Source: Verrucomicrobiota bacterium
Lineage (GTDB): Bacteria; Verrucomicrobiota; Verrucomicrobiia; Opitutales; Opitutaceae
Assembly (NCBI GenBank): GCA_023430825.1
Contig: JAEYYL010000141.1
Span: 1-23,160 of the forward strand
Length of the DNA: 23,160 nt
Direction of reading: 5' to 3'
Under the pieces are notes generated by a model. The model searched no databases, had not been told where the DNA came from, and saw only the letters and a program-made list of their open reading frames with translations. This document shows positions 6,120-13,588 of this stretch, piece by piece. The stretch's first letter is position 1; each line of letters starts with the position of its first letter. Made by a program: the position numbers and the translations under genes.

Positions 6120-6979
6120 TTGACGGGCGGGAGGGCCTTGAGGGCGGCCTCGAGCTCGGTCGACCCGGGCTGGACGGAGCTGTCGAGGGAGCGGCGGGCG
6201 ATTTCGACGGCGGTGAGCGGGGCGAGGCCTTTGGCGAATCCGGCGACGGCTTGCATGATGCAGCGGAGGCAGAGGAGTTCGGAGGCGTTGTTGAACTTGA
6301 TGCGATTGGCGACGGGGTTGACGAAGCCGTAGGCGGCGAAGATGCCGAGGAAGGTGCCGGTGAGCGCGGCGGCGACGCGTTCGCCGACCTTTTCGGGGCC
6401 GTCGGAGATCGCGGCCATGGTGTTGATGATCCCGAGCACGGCGGCGACGATGCCGATGCCGGGGAGCGAGTCGCCGACGAGCTGGAGGATGTGCACCGGG
6501 TGGTTCCATTCCTCCTCCTTCGCGTCGATTTCGGCGGTCATCAGTTCCTCGAGCTGGTCGGGCTTGATCTTGCCGTCGATGACGGGCTTGAGGCCGTTGA
6601 CGAGAAACTCCAGCCGTTCGGGGTGCTGGAGGAGCGAGGGGTAGCGCTGGAAGATGGCGCTTTTCTGCGGTTCCATGACGTGCTCCTCGAGCGCGATCAG
6701 GCCGTTGCGCCGGCCGACCATGAAGATCTCGTAGAGGAGTTTGAGCAGGTCGAAGAACTCGGCCTTGCCCGCGCTCTTGCCGGAGATGCAGCCCTTCACC
6801 TTGTGAACGACCTCCTTCAGCACGTGCGAGGGGCTGGCGATGATGAGCACGCCGATGGCGACACCGCCGATGACCACGAATTCGGAGATGTGCAGCAGCA
6901 CGAGCGGCGAACCGCCGGCGATCATGAAACCACCGATGGTCGAAGCAAAGACGACGAAAGCTCCGATGAGGATCAACAT
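6116..6979 (-). CDS. motA: Flagellar stator protein MotA
   Basis: The 287-aa product has the MotA layout of four membrane segments, near residues 1-20 (MLILIGAFVVFASTIGGFMI), 27-48, 155-178 and 190-212. The cytoplasmic loop holds the charged stretch GRRNGLIALEEHV, equivalent to the Arg and Glu that contact FliG. LVGDSLPGIGIVAAVLG carries the conserved proline of the third segment. The ATG at 6977-6979 is preferred. The longer frame starts with TTG at 7006 inside a large inverted repeat and would add nine non-family residues. With MotB it forms the torque-generating channel. The close upstream position of fliA suggests co-transcription with the sigma factor. Confidence 0.95.
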   Translation of the reverse strand: MLILIGAFVVFASTIGGFMIAGGSPLVLLHISEFVVIGGVAIGVLIIASPSHVLKEVVHKVKGCISGKSAGKAEFFDLLKLLYEIFMVGRRNGLIALEEHVMEPQKSAIFQRYPSLLQHPERLEFLVNGLKPVIDGKIKPDQLEELMTAEIDAKEEEWNHPVHILQLVGDSLPGIGIVAAVLGIINTMAAISDGPEKVGERVAAALTGTFLGIFAAYGFVNPVANRIKFNNASELLCLRCIMQAVAGFAKGLAPLTAVEIARRSLDSSVQPGSTELEAALKALPPVK

Positions 6980-6986
6980 GGCGACG

Positions 6987-7106
6987 TGCGAAGCACCAAG
7001 CTCCAAGCACCAAGCTCCAGAGAAATCCCAAGGTCAGAAATCTTCATTGGGAATTGGGATTTGGAGTTTCTCTGGAGCTTGGGGGTTGGAGCTTGGTGCT
7101 TTCGCA
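6987..7106. repeat. Large inverted repeat between fliA and motA
   Basis: The left arm 6987-7025 and right arm 7067-7106 match with two mismatches and one 1-nt indel over about 40 bp. Within the loop AAATCCCAA (7023-7031) pairs with TTGGGATTT (7054-7062). The left arm contains a perfect 14-bp tandem, AAGCACCAAGCTCC at 6991-7004 and 7005-7018. The element fills the fliA-motA spacer exactly: it begins next to the fliA stop at 7107 and ends 7 bp before the motA ATG. It looks like a dispersed intergenic palindrome, not a mobile element with a transposase. Confidence 0.9.
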
Positions 7107-7901
7107 TCAGCGGTTGCGGACGCGCTGCAGGTAGCCGCGGAGGCCGAGGATGGTTTGGGCGTGGATTTGGCAGATGCGCGACTCCGTCAGGCCGAAAACA
7201 GCGGCGATTTCGGCGAGGCGCATGTTTTCAAAATAATACATGGCGAGGATCTTCTTGGGTATATCGGGCAATTCGGCCATCCGTTGAGTGAGAAGCTCCA
7301 GGAGTTCGCGTTTCTCCATGGTTTCGCGGCCGGTGACATCCGACTCGTCCTTCAGCAATTCGTGGAGGGAGGCGCCCTCCCCTTCCTCGCCGTCGCTGCG
7401 GTGGTCGATCGCGAGGAACGTCACGGGGCGCGCGTCCTCGACCCATTTGGAGTAATCCTTCTGGGAGAGACCGAGGGCGCCGCAGATTTCCGCGTCGGTG
7501 GCGGCGCGGCCGAGCTTCTGTTCGACCTCGATGATCGTTTCCTTGAGTTTGCGCGAGCGGGCGCGGGCGCGGCGCGGGCACCAGTCCATGCGGCGGAGCT
7601 CGTCGAGGATGGAGCCGCGGATGCGCATGGCGGCGTAGCTGGCGAAGGTGCAGCCCTGCTCGGGGTCGAACTTGCGCACGGCGGCGATGAGGCCGGTGAC
7701 GCCGACGCTGTAGAGATCGTCGGCGTCGATGTGCGTGGGCAGGTTGAGTTTGATGCGATCGACCACGTTTCGCACCAGATAGAGGTGACGCTCGATGAGA
7801 TCCTTCTCATCGACGGCACTCGGGGACACGCCTTGATAGGCGCGCCACACGGTCTTGGGAGCGGCATCCATGCCTGGTGCAACGGTGGCGGGGGAGTTCA
7901 T
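7107..7901 (-). CDS. fliA: Flagellar sigma factor FliA/WhiG type (sigma28)
   Basis: The 264-aa protein has sigma70-family regions without region 1. Region 2 covers about residues 33-105, with DADDLYSVGVTGLIAAVRKFDPEQG and FASYAAMRIRGSILDELR, a strong FliA/WhiG signature. Region 3 covers about 115-195, and region 4 about 200-262 (LPDIPKKILAMYYFENMRLAEIAAVFGLTESRICQIH helix-turn-helix). FliA directs late genes such as flagellin in known systems. The start is well supported: ATG at 7899-7901 is preceded by AAAGG with a 5-nt spacer, one of the few clear ribosome sites here. It sits between the 79-aa gene (18 bp) and motA. No flgM anti-sigma gene is visible in the window. Confidence 0.96.
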   Translation of the reverse strand: MNSPATVAPGMDAAPKTVWRAYQGVSPSAVDEKDLIERHLYLVRNVVDRIKLNLPTHIDADDLYSVGVTGLIAAVRKFDPEQGCTFASYAAMRIRGSILDELRRMDWCPRRARARSRKLKETIIEVEQKLGRAATDAEICGALGLSQKDYSKWVEDARPVTFLAIDHRSDGEEGEGASLHELLKDESDVTGRETMEKRELLELLTQRMAELPDIPKKILAMYYFENMRLAEIAAVFGLTESRICQIHAQTILGLRGYLQRVRNR

Positions 7902-7919
7902 GATAACCTTTCGAAGCGA

Positions 7920-8159
7920 TTACTTGTGCTTGGGATGATTCTCCGCGGCCGAAGCAGTGGTCGCGGCGTGACGGATGAGAATGGTTTCGCGGATGCCGCG
8001 AACGAGGACGGTCCAGAACCAGCGGAAGAGCAGCGCTCCGACGAGGCAGCCGACGGCTGCATCGAAGAAGATCCGGTCGGCGGAGCGTTCGGCGAGATAG
8101 CCGGCGAGTCCGGCGGAGAGAAACCCGACGATACCGCCGGCGAGGAAAACGAATTTCAT
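7920..8159 (-). CDS. Small two-helix membrane protein between flhF and fliA, unknown
   Basis: The 79-aa product has two hydrophobic segments. Residues 1-23 (MKFVFLAGGIVGFLSAGLAGYL) contain Gly-spaced packing motifs; residues 33-54 (FFDAAVGCLVGALLFRWFWTVL) also do. A basic, polar tail follows and ends in NHPKHK. I do not recognise a family. It starts 15 bp after flhF and ends 18 bp before fliA, which fits a member of the operon. In many bacteria flhG (an FlhF-partner ATPase) lies between flhF and fliA, and here only this small protein occupies the place. A role in placing or limiting flagella is speculation. Codon and GC use match the neighbours, so it is probably real. Confidence 0.7.
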   Translation of the reverse strand: MKFVFLAGGIVGFLSAGLAGYLAERSADRIFFDAAVGCLVGALLFRWFWTVLVRGIRETILIRHAATTASAAENHPKHK

Positions 8160-8174
8160 GACGCGAAAAGGGTT

Positions 8175-9278
8175 TTAGTTTTCCGGCAGGGTGCGGCGGG
8201 CGATCGCGCCCGAGACGTCCTCTTCGCAGTCGCCGGTAAGCGACGGCCCGGTGGCGAGGAACAGCGGCTCGAGTTCCTCGTCGAAGAGGAAATCCCAGAG
8301 CTTGCCCCACTGTGGCACCTCATCGAGGTGCGTGAAAACGAGGTGCGTGGCGCCGAGGTCGCGGCCCGCGGTGTAGGCGTCGCGCATCGCGGCGCGGTCG
8401 TAGGCGGCGTTGAGCACGAGGACGCGTTCGGTGATGCGCTCGCGGTCGAGCCAGGTGGCGAGCGCGGCGTTGTCGATCGGGCGGCGCGGCGAGATGCTCG
8501 GCAGGTCGAAGTAAACGAAGCCGTTCGGCACGGCGGGCTGGGTCTCGCACGGGAAATGCGCGAGCGGCACGCCGAGCGCCTCGGCGAACACCGGCAGCGG
8601 GCCGAGGGGATTCGGGCGGTCGAACTCGATCGTGACGACATGGCCGACGCGCGCGCGGCGAAACACCTCGAGCGAGAGCCATTTGCAGAGGGCGGTGGTG
8701 CGGCCGACGCCGGGCGTGCCGAGGAAAGCGGCGCGGGAGAGCGGCGGGCGCGCGGTGCGGGCCTCGGCGCGTTCGCGCAGCAGGCGCGACGTCTCGGCGA
8801 GCGCGCGGTGCAGCGGGAGACGGTTGATCTCGGGCCAGTCGGAGCCGGATTGCAGCCGGTGCAGCGCGGTCTCGGTGAGGCCGGAGCGGCGCAGCAGGTC
8901 GGTGAGGCCGATCGGCGTGTGGCGGATGTTGTAGCGCGAGCGGGTATCCTCGGCGGGCGCATCGGGCATCGCGGTCTCGGCGGACACCTCGTCGAAAATG
9001 GCTTCGCGCGAGGTCGGGGCCTCGGCCGCGGCGGCGGGAGCGGCCGGCGTGTATTCAGGAATTGGTGACGACTCGGCCGGGCCGGCCATCTGCGCGATGA
9101 CCTCGAGGCGCGGGGAGCTGAAGAATTTGCGCAGGCCCTTCGGTTCGACGGAGCGGACGGAGAGCACGCGCGCGTCCTGGCCGAGTTTTTCGCGGATCGC
9201 CGAGACGGCTTCGTCGGCGGAGCGCACCGTGAATTTGAAACACGTGCCGGGAGCGGGGCGGGTGGAAGCGGCGGGCAT
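8175..9278 (-). CDS. flhF: FlhF-like SRP-family GTPase with degenerate nucleotide motifs
   Basis: The 367-aa protein has the FlhF plan. An N-terminal domain (FKFTVRSADEAVSAIREKLGQ, ARVLSVRSVEPKGL) is followed by an Ala/Pro-rich linker (about 70-115), an N-domain helix bundle (115-175) and a G domain (about 180-365). Neighbouring flhA and fliA support the identity. The G motifs are altered. The P-loop is GTPGVGRTT, with Arg193 where the lysine belongs. The DTAGR position reads DLPSISPR, the TKLDE position reads THLDE, and the closing loop lacks its usual GQ. FlhF normally binds GTP, dimerises and sets flagellar position at the pole. This copy may not bind or hydrolyse GTP normally. It starts 3 bp after flhA. 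Confidence 0.88.
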   Translation of the reverse strand: MPAASTRPAPGTCFKFTVRSADEAVSAIREKLGQDARVLSVRSVEPKGLRKFFSSPRLEVIAQMAGPAESSPIPEYTPAAPAAAAEAPTSREAIFDEVSAETAMPDAPAEDTRSRYNIRHTPIGLTDLLRRSGLTETALHRLQSGSDWPEINRLPLHRALAETSRLLRERAEARTARPPLSRAAFLGTPGVGRTTALCKWLSLEVFRRARVGHVVTIEFDRPNPLGPLPVFAEALGVPLAHFPCETQPAVPNGFVYFDLPSISPRRPIDNAALATWLDRERITERVLVLNAAYDRAAMRDAYTAGRDLGATHLVFTHLDEVPQWGKLWDFLFDEELEPLFLATGPSLTGDCEEDVSGAIARRTLPEN

Positions 9279-9281
9279 GGC

Positions 9282-11474
9282 TTAGGCGGCGGCTTTGAGC
9301 GGGACCTCGGCGCGGGCGAGGTGCGCGGGGACGGTGACGATGCCGGCGTTCTCGATTTCGGTCGCGGTGGGCAGTTCCTGGAACGCGAGGACGGTGAGGC
9401 GCGGGAAGGACGATTCGAAGAAGCGCTTGAGCGGGAGGCGGACCTCGGTGGAGACGACCAGGACGGCGGGGTTGCCCTGCGCGGTGAGGTCGGCGACGCG
9501 GCGGTTGAGTTCCTCGAGCAGGTGGCGGGTCGTGGTGGGATCGAGCGCGAGGCCGACGTCGGTGGCGGAGCGCTGCACCTTCGTGCCGAGCCATTGTTCG
9601 AGGCGCGGATCGAGCGTGACGGCGCGGACGACACCGGGCGCGCTCTCGAACTCGGGGACGAAATACAGGCCGAGCCGGCGGCGGATGAGTTCGCTGAGAT
9701 CGTCGGGATTCTTCGAGAGCGAGGCGAAATCGCCGATGCCTTCGAGGATGAGCGGCAGGTTGACGATCGCGATGTTCTCGCGGAGCAGGTTCTGGAGGAC
9801 GCGCTGGATGATGCCGAGCGTGACGAGGTCGGGCAGCAGTTCGGCGACGAGTGCGGGCTGCGTGAGCTTGAGATGATCGACGAGCGACTGGACTTCCTGG
9901 CGGCCGAGCAGGTGATGCGCGTGGGCCTTGAGCGTCTCGGAAAGATGCGTGATGAGGACGGAGGCGGGATCGACGACGGTGTAGCCGTTGAGCTCGGCGG
10001 TCTTCTTCTCGGATTCGTCGATCCAGGTGGCGTCGAGATTGAAGACCGGCTCGCGCGTGGGCACGCCGCGGAGGCGGACCTTGCTGGCGGAGACGTTCAT
10101 GGCGAGCGAGCGGCCGGGGTGGAGCTGGCCGCGGGCGAGCTGCTTGCCGCGGAGGAGGAAACGGTAGTCGTTGGCCTCGAGCTCGAGATTGTCGCGGACG
10201 GAAACGGGCGGGACGACGATGCCCTTTTCGCGGGCGAGGGATTTGCGGACGCCGGTGACGCGGGCCAGCAGGTCGCCGCCGGTCTTGGCGTTGGCCATGT
10301 TGAGGAGGCCGTAACCGATCTCGATCGCGAACACGTCGACCTCGATGAGCTTGCGGACGTCCTCGCTCGGACCCGTCGCGGCGGGCGCGGCGCCGGCGGG
10401 GGCGTCGGCGGTGGCGCCGCCCTTCCCCGCTCCGGCCTTTTGCGCGGCCTTGTCGGCGGCAGCGGCTTCGGCGCCGTGCGCGTGGCCGGTCTTGGCCTCC
10501 TGCTCCCCGAGCACCTTGCCGATGAAGTAGGCGATGCCGGCGAGAACGAGGAACGGCATGAGCGGCATGCCGGGCATGAGGCCGAACAGGGCGAGCATGC
10601 CGGCGACGATTCTGACCGCGCGGGGATAACGCAGCAGCTGGCCGGCGAGCTGCGTGCCCATGTTGTTGTTTTCGGAGGCGCGCGTGACGAGCAAGCCGGC
10701 GCCGACGGAGAGGATCAGCGCGGGGATCTGGGAAACGAGGCCGTCACCGATGGAGAGCAGCGTGAACTTCGCGAGCGATTCGGTGAGCGAGAGGCCCATC
10801 TGGAGGACGCCGATGGCGAAGCCGCCGATGACGTTGACGAGCGTGATGATGATGCCGGCGATGGCATCGCCGCGGACGAACTTCGAGGCGCCGTCCATCG
10901 CGCCGTAGAAGTCGGCTTCCTTCTGGACCTTCAGGCGGCGGGCGGTGGCGGTGACCTCATCGATGATGCCGGCGTTGAGCTCCGCATCGATCGCCATCTG
11001 TTTGCCGGGAAGGGCGTCGAGGGTGAAACGCGCGCTCACTTCGGCGATGCGGCCGGCACCCTTCGTGATGACGACGAAGTTGATGACGACGAGGATGAGG
11101 AAAACGACGGCGCCGACGATGTAGTTGCCCTGGATGACGAAGTGGCCGAACGCATCGATGACCTGGCCGGCGTGTCCGTCGACGAGCACGAGGCGGGTCG
11201 AGCTGATGTTGAGCGCAAGGCGGAAGAGCGTGAGGGCGAGGAGCAGCGTCGGGAAGCTGGAGAACTCGGGCGGGTCCTTCACATAGACGATCGCCATCAG
11301 CACCATGAGCGAGAGCCCGAGGTTCAGTGCCAGGAACAAGTCCAGCAGCACCGTCGGGATCGGCATGATCAGCAGCAGGACCGTGATGAACAGGCCGCCG
11401 GTGAAGACGAGATCCGCGCGCTTCACGAGCGCGTTGAACGGATTGTTGACGGGAGCTGGAGCGGCGGTCGCCAT
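9282..11474 (-). CDS. flhA: Flagellar export gate protein FlhA
   Basis: The 730-aa product has eight predicted membrane segments in residues 20-320 and a large cytoplasmic domain. The FHIPEP region is clear: ITKGAGRIAEVSARFTLDALPGKQMAIDAELNAG (about 137-170), and VNVIGGFAIGVLQMG follows near 213. The C-terminal domain has KLIEVDVFAIEIGYGLL and the ALVAELLPDLVTLGIIQRVLQNLLRE stretch. FlhA forms the nonameric export ring that receives chaperone-substrate complexes. An Ala/Gly-rich linker (about 323-372), longer than usual, joins membrane and cytoplasmic parts. It starts 3 bp after flhB and ends 3 bp before flhF. Confidence 0.97.
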   Translation of the reverse strand: MATAAPAPVNNPFNALVKRADLVFTGGLFITVLLLIMPIPTVLLDLFLALNLGLSLMVLMAIVYVKDPPEFSSFPTLLLALTLFRLALNISSTRLVLVDGHAGQVIDAFGHFVIQGNYIVGAVVFLILVVINFVVITKGAGRIAEVSARFTLDALPGKQMAIDAELNAGIIDEVTATARRLKVQKEADFYGAMDGASKFVRGDAIAGIIITLVNVIGGFAIGVLQMGLSLTESLAKFTLLSIGDGLVSQIPALILSVGAGLLVTRASENNNMGTQLAGQLLRYPRAVRIVAGMLALFGLMPGMPLMPFLVLAGIAYFIGKVLGEQEAKTGHAHGAEAAAADKAAQKAGAGKGGATADAPAGAAPAATGPSEDVRKLIEVDVFAIEIGYGLLNMANAKTGGDLLARVTGVRKSLAREKGIVVPPVSVRDNLELEANDYRFLLRGKQLARGQLHPGRSLAMNVSASKVRLRGVPTREPVFNLDATWIDESEKKTAELNGYTVVDPASVLITHLSETLKAHAHHLLGRQEVQSLVDHLKLTQPALVAELLPDLVTLGIIQRVLQNLLRENIAIVNLPLILEGIGDFASLSKNPDDLSELIRRRLGLYFVPEFESAPGVVRAVTLDPRLEQWLGTKVQRSATDVGLALDPTTTRHLLEELNRRVADLTAQGNPAVLVVSTEVRLPLKRFFESSFPRLTVLAFQELPTATEIENAGIVTVPAHLARAEVPLKAAA

Positions 11475-11477
11475 GGC

Positions 11478-12581
11478 TTACGCGAGCGATTCGAGGCGGC
11501 GGGCCTTCAGGCGGTGGAAGTAGTATCGATGAGTCCGATACACGACGGCGAGGATGCCGGCGACGGCCTGGTAGAGTTCGGCGGGGATGGCATCGCCGAC
11601 CTTGCCCATGGCGAAGAGGAGGCGCGCGACGGGCTTGTTCTCGACGGTCGGCACGCCGTGCTCGGCGGCGAGCGCCTTGATGCGCTGCGCGAAACGATTC
11701 TCGCCCTTCGCGAGGACGACGGGCGCCTGGTCCTTGCCGCGCTCGTATTTGAGGGCGACGGCGTAGTGGGTGGGATTGGTGACGACGACGTCGGCGGTGG
11801 CGACGGCCGAGAGCATCTGCTTTTGCATCAGGCGGCGGGCCATGCGACGCATCGCGCTCTTGGCCTGTGCGCTGCCTTCGGCGTTCTTGGCCTCGTCCTT
11901 GACCTCCTGCTTGGTCATCATCAGCTCGCGGCCGGTCTTGAATTTTTCGTAGGCGTAGCTGATCGCGGTGACCACGCCCAAGGCGAAGATCAGGCGGGAG
12001 AGGAAAAGGAGCGTCGCGTTGGAAAGAAACTGGCCGAAGTAGGCGACTTCGACCGGGGCGCTGAAGAGCGGGTCATACATCAACCCGCGCGCGCCGAGGT
12101 AAAGGGCGGTGCCGATCGCGACGAGTTTCAGCGCGTCGACGCCCCCCTTCACGAGCGTGGACTTGTTGAAGATGCGGCCGAAACCCGCGACGGGATCGAG
12201 GCTCTCCGGCTTGAAGCGCACGGCGTTGGGCGCCATGCGAAACCCACTCTGGATGCCGCCGGCCAGCAGCGCGGCGCCCACCACGGACAACAGCACGGGA
12301 GTCAGCGCACGACCGCTGGTGAGCATCGCTTCGCTGATCTGGACGTTGATGGTGTCGCGCTCGACGGAAACGGTCGTGAAGCGGCTGAACATCGCGGCCG
12401 CGTAATCGGCGACCTCGCGTGAGGCGGCCTTCGCGGTGAAGCCGAACACGCCGAGGAACGCCGCGAGGATGAACAGGACCGAAAGTTCCGGGGAGCGCGC
12501 AAATTGACCGCGATCCATCGCCTCGGAGAGCTTCTTCTCGGACGGGGCTTCGGTCTTTTGGTCCTGGTCGGTTTCGGCCAT
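11478..12581 (-). CDS. flhB: Flagellar export switch protein FlhB
   Basis: The 367-aa protein starts with the typical MAETDQDQKTEAPSEKKLSEA motif. It then has four membrane segments (about 32-52, 90-112, 145-165, 185-212) and a cytoplasmic C-domain. The self-cleavage motif N269-P270-T271-H272 is intact, followed by YAVALKYE. FlhB switches export from rod/hook to filament substrates, together with FliK. The ATG at 12579-12581 is fixed by family alignment. It lies 5 nt after the start point predicted from a sigma54-type element at 12595-12613. The 201-bp gap from fliR and this promoter suggest flhB-flhA-flhF-79aa-fliA starts a new transcript. Confidence 0.97.
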   Translation of the reverse strand: MAETDQDQKTEAPSEKKLSEAMDRGQFARSPELSVLFILAAFLGVFGFTAKAASREVADYAAAMFSRFTTVSVERDTINVQISEAMLTSGRALTPVLLSVVGAALLAGGIQSGFRMAPNAVRFKPESLDPVAGFGRIFNKSTLVKGGVDALKLVAIGTALYLGARGLMYDPLFSAPVEVAYFGQFLSNATLLFLSRLIFALGVVTAISYAYEKFKTGRELMMTKQEVKDEAKNAEGSAQAKSAMRRMARRLMQKQMLSAVATADVVVTNPTHYAVALKYERGKDQAPVVLAKGENRFAQRIKALAAEHGVPTVENKPVARLLFAMGKVGDAIPAELYQAVAGILAVVYRTHRYYFHRLKARRLESLA

Positions 12582-12594
12582 GTGCAGCGGCGGT

Positions 12595-12613
12595 TTAGCA
12601 ACGCCGATGCCAA
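12595..12613 (-). promoter_or_regulatory. Sigma54-type -24/-12 promoter element of flhB
   Basis: The minus strand reads TTGGCATCGGCGTTGCTAA, matching TGGCAC-N5-TTGCW with the correct 10-nt spacing between GG and GC. It differs from the flgF element by one base over these 19. The -12 C is at 12598, so the start is predicted at 12586, 5 nt before the ATG. AT-rich DNA (12630-12665) lies just upstream, as is common where a bending protein helps sigma54 activation. Confidence 0.78.
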
Positions 12614-12680
12614 GGGGGCCGAACGCGTTTTTAGTCCCTGTTTACCAATCAATTAAACTTTTATCTCTGCCGATTACGTG

Positions 12681-12732
12681 AGGGGAAAACCCCTTGCGCG
12701 AATTTAGGCTAAAGTTCCGGCAATTTTTGCCG
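12681..12732. promoter_or_regulatory. Three stacked dyads upstream of the flhB promoter
   Basis: Three perfect short palindromes lie in 52 bp: AGGGG-AAAA-CCCCT (12681-12694), TTTAG-G-CTAAA (12703-12713) and CGGCAA-TTT-TTGCCG (12718-12732). The last contains the CGGCAATTTTTGCC word shared with flgF and fliK and is centred about 139 bp before the predicted start. They could be activator sites. Alternatively one may help end the fliR transcript, though no T-run follows on the coding strand. Confidence 0.5.
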
Positions 12733-12782
12733 CGCGGGTAACACCTGAATCCGCCCGGCGGGGGCCGCGACCGGCTCGGCGG

Positions 12783-13535
12783 TCAGGTGCCCGAGAGCAC
12801 TTCCAGCATGCGTAGCGGCGTCTGGCCGGACTCGTCGTAGAGATGCCGCGCGAGCAGTGCGCCGGCCGAAGCCAGCAGGGTGAAGCCGACCATCAATTTC
12901 AGCGAGAAGCTGATGATGAACGGATTCAGTTTCGGGACCACCCGCCCGAGGGTGGAGAACGAAAGCGTGACCAGGAAATTCATCGCGATGAACGGCGCCG
13001 CGATGCGAAAGCCGAGCTCGATGACATGCGCGGAGGCACGGATCATCGAATCGCCCGAGTCGGCCATGAGGCTCGGATTGCCCGCGGCCATCAGGGTGAA
13101 GCTGCGCGACAGCGCCGACAGCATCATCAGATGGCCGCCGAAGAGAAAAAACAGCACGACGGCGAAGGTCGACAGCATCGCGGCGAGCGGCTCGGACGCC
13201 GGCTCCGGCACGCCCATGCCGGGCGCCGCGCTCAGGCCCACCTCCGTCGAGATGATGCGGCCTGCCATTTCGACCGCCGCGAACGCCATGCGGACGACAA
13301 AGCCGAGCACCAGCCCCACCAGCACCTCGCCGGCCGCCGAAATGGCGAGCGCCCACAAGGTCGCCGGCACCTCCGCCGGCGGCACCACGCCCGTCAACAA
13401 GCTGGCGATGCACATGCAGATGCCACCCCGCACCAGCATCGGGATCGGCCGGCCGGCCACCACCGGCAACTGGACGATCAAGCCGACCGTCCGCAGGAAC
13501 ACCATCATCCAGGTGACGAAGAATTCGAGCGACAT
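12783..13535 (-). CDS. fliR: Flagellar export gate protein FliR
   Basis: The 250-aa product is almost entirely membrane-spanning, with about six hydrophobic segments. Family features are TWMMVFLRTVGLIVQLPVV at the start, AMAFAAVEMAGRIISTEVGLSAAPGM-like sequence near 90 and SFTLMAAG near 145. The APFIAMNFLVTLSFSTLGRVVPKLNPFIISFSLKLMVG block near 185-220 also fits. FliR joins FliP and FliQ to form the core of the export gate. It lies 53 bp after fliQ. The fliP-fliQ-fliR order is conserved across bacteria. A 201-bp regulatory gap follows before flhB. Confidence 0.95.
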   Translation of the reverse strand: MSLEFFVTWMMVFLRTVGLIVQLPVVAGRPIPMLVRGGICMCIASLLTGVVPPAEVPATLWALAISAAGEVLVGLVLGFVVRMAFAAVEMAGRIISTEVGLSAAPGMGVPEPASEPLAAMLSTFAVVLFFLFGGHLMMLSALSRSFTLMAAGNPSLMADSGDSMIRASAHVIELGFRIAAPFIAMNFLVTLSFSTLGRVVPKLNPFIISFSLKLMVGFTLLASAGALLARHLYDESGQTPLRMLEVLSGT

Positions 13536-13588
13536 GGCACGCGTCTCGAGCCGTTTCCGTTACCGTGGGAGGCGGGCGCCCGCGGGCC

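Noticed and set aside
6980..7006. TTG at 7006 as the motA start.
   Set aside because: It lies within the inverted repeat and adds residues not found in MotA; ATG at 6979 begins the conserved first membrane helix.
6987..7106. Insertion sequence or transposon end at the fliA-motA repeat.
   Set aside because: There is no transposase gene and no room for one, and neighbouring genes are intact; it is a stand-alone palindrome.
6840..9068. A 742-codon open frame on the plus strand.
   Set aside because: It crosses antisense over motA, fliA, the 79-aa gene and flhF and even the inverted repeat; composition is that of a shadow frame.
8156..9634. A 492-codon minus-strand frame overlapping flhF and the end of flhA.
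   Set aside because: It is out of frame with both and consists of Ser/Arg/Pro/Ala-rich sequence; flhF and flhA explain the region.
9321..12422. A 1033-codon open frame on the plus strand.
   Set aside because: It runs antisense to flhA and flhB, both certain. Its product is full of Asp/Glu/Gly/Ala repeats, typical of antisense frames in GC-rich genes, with no recognisable domain.
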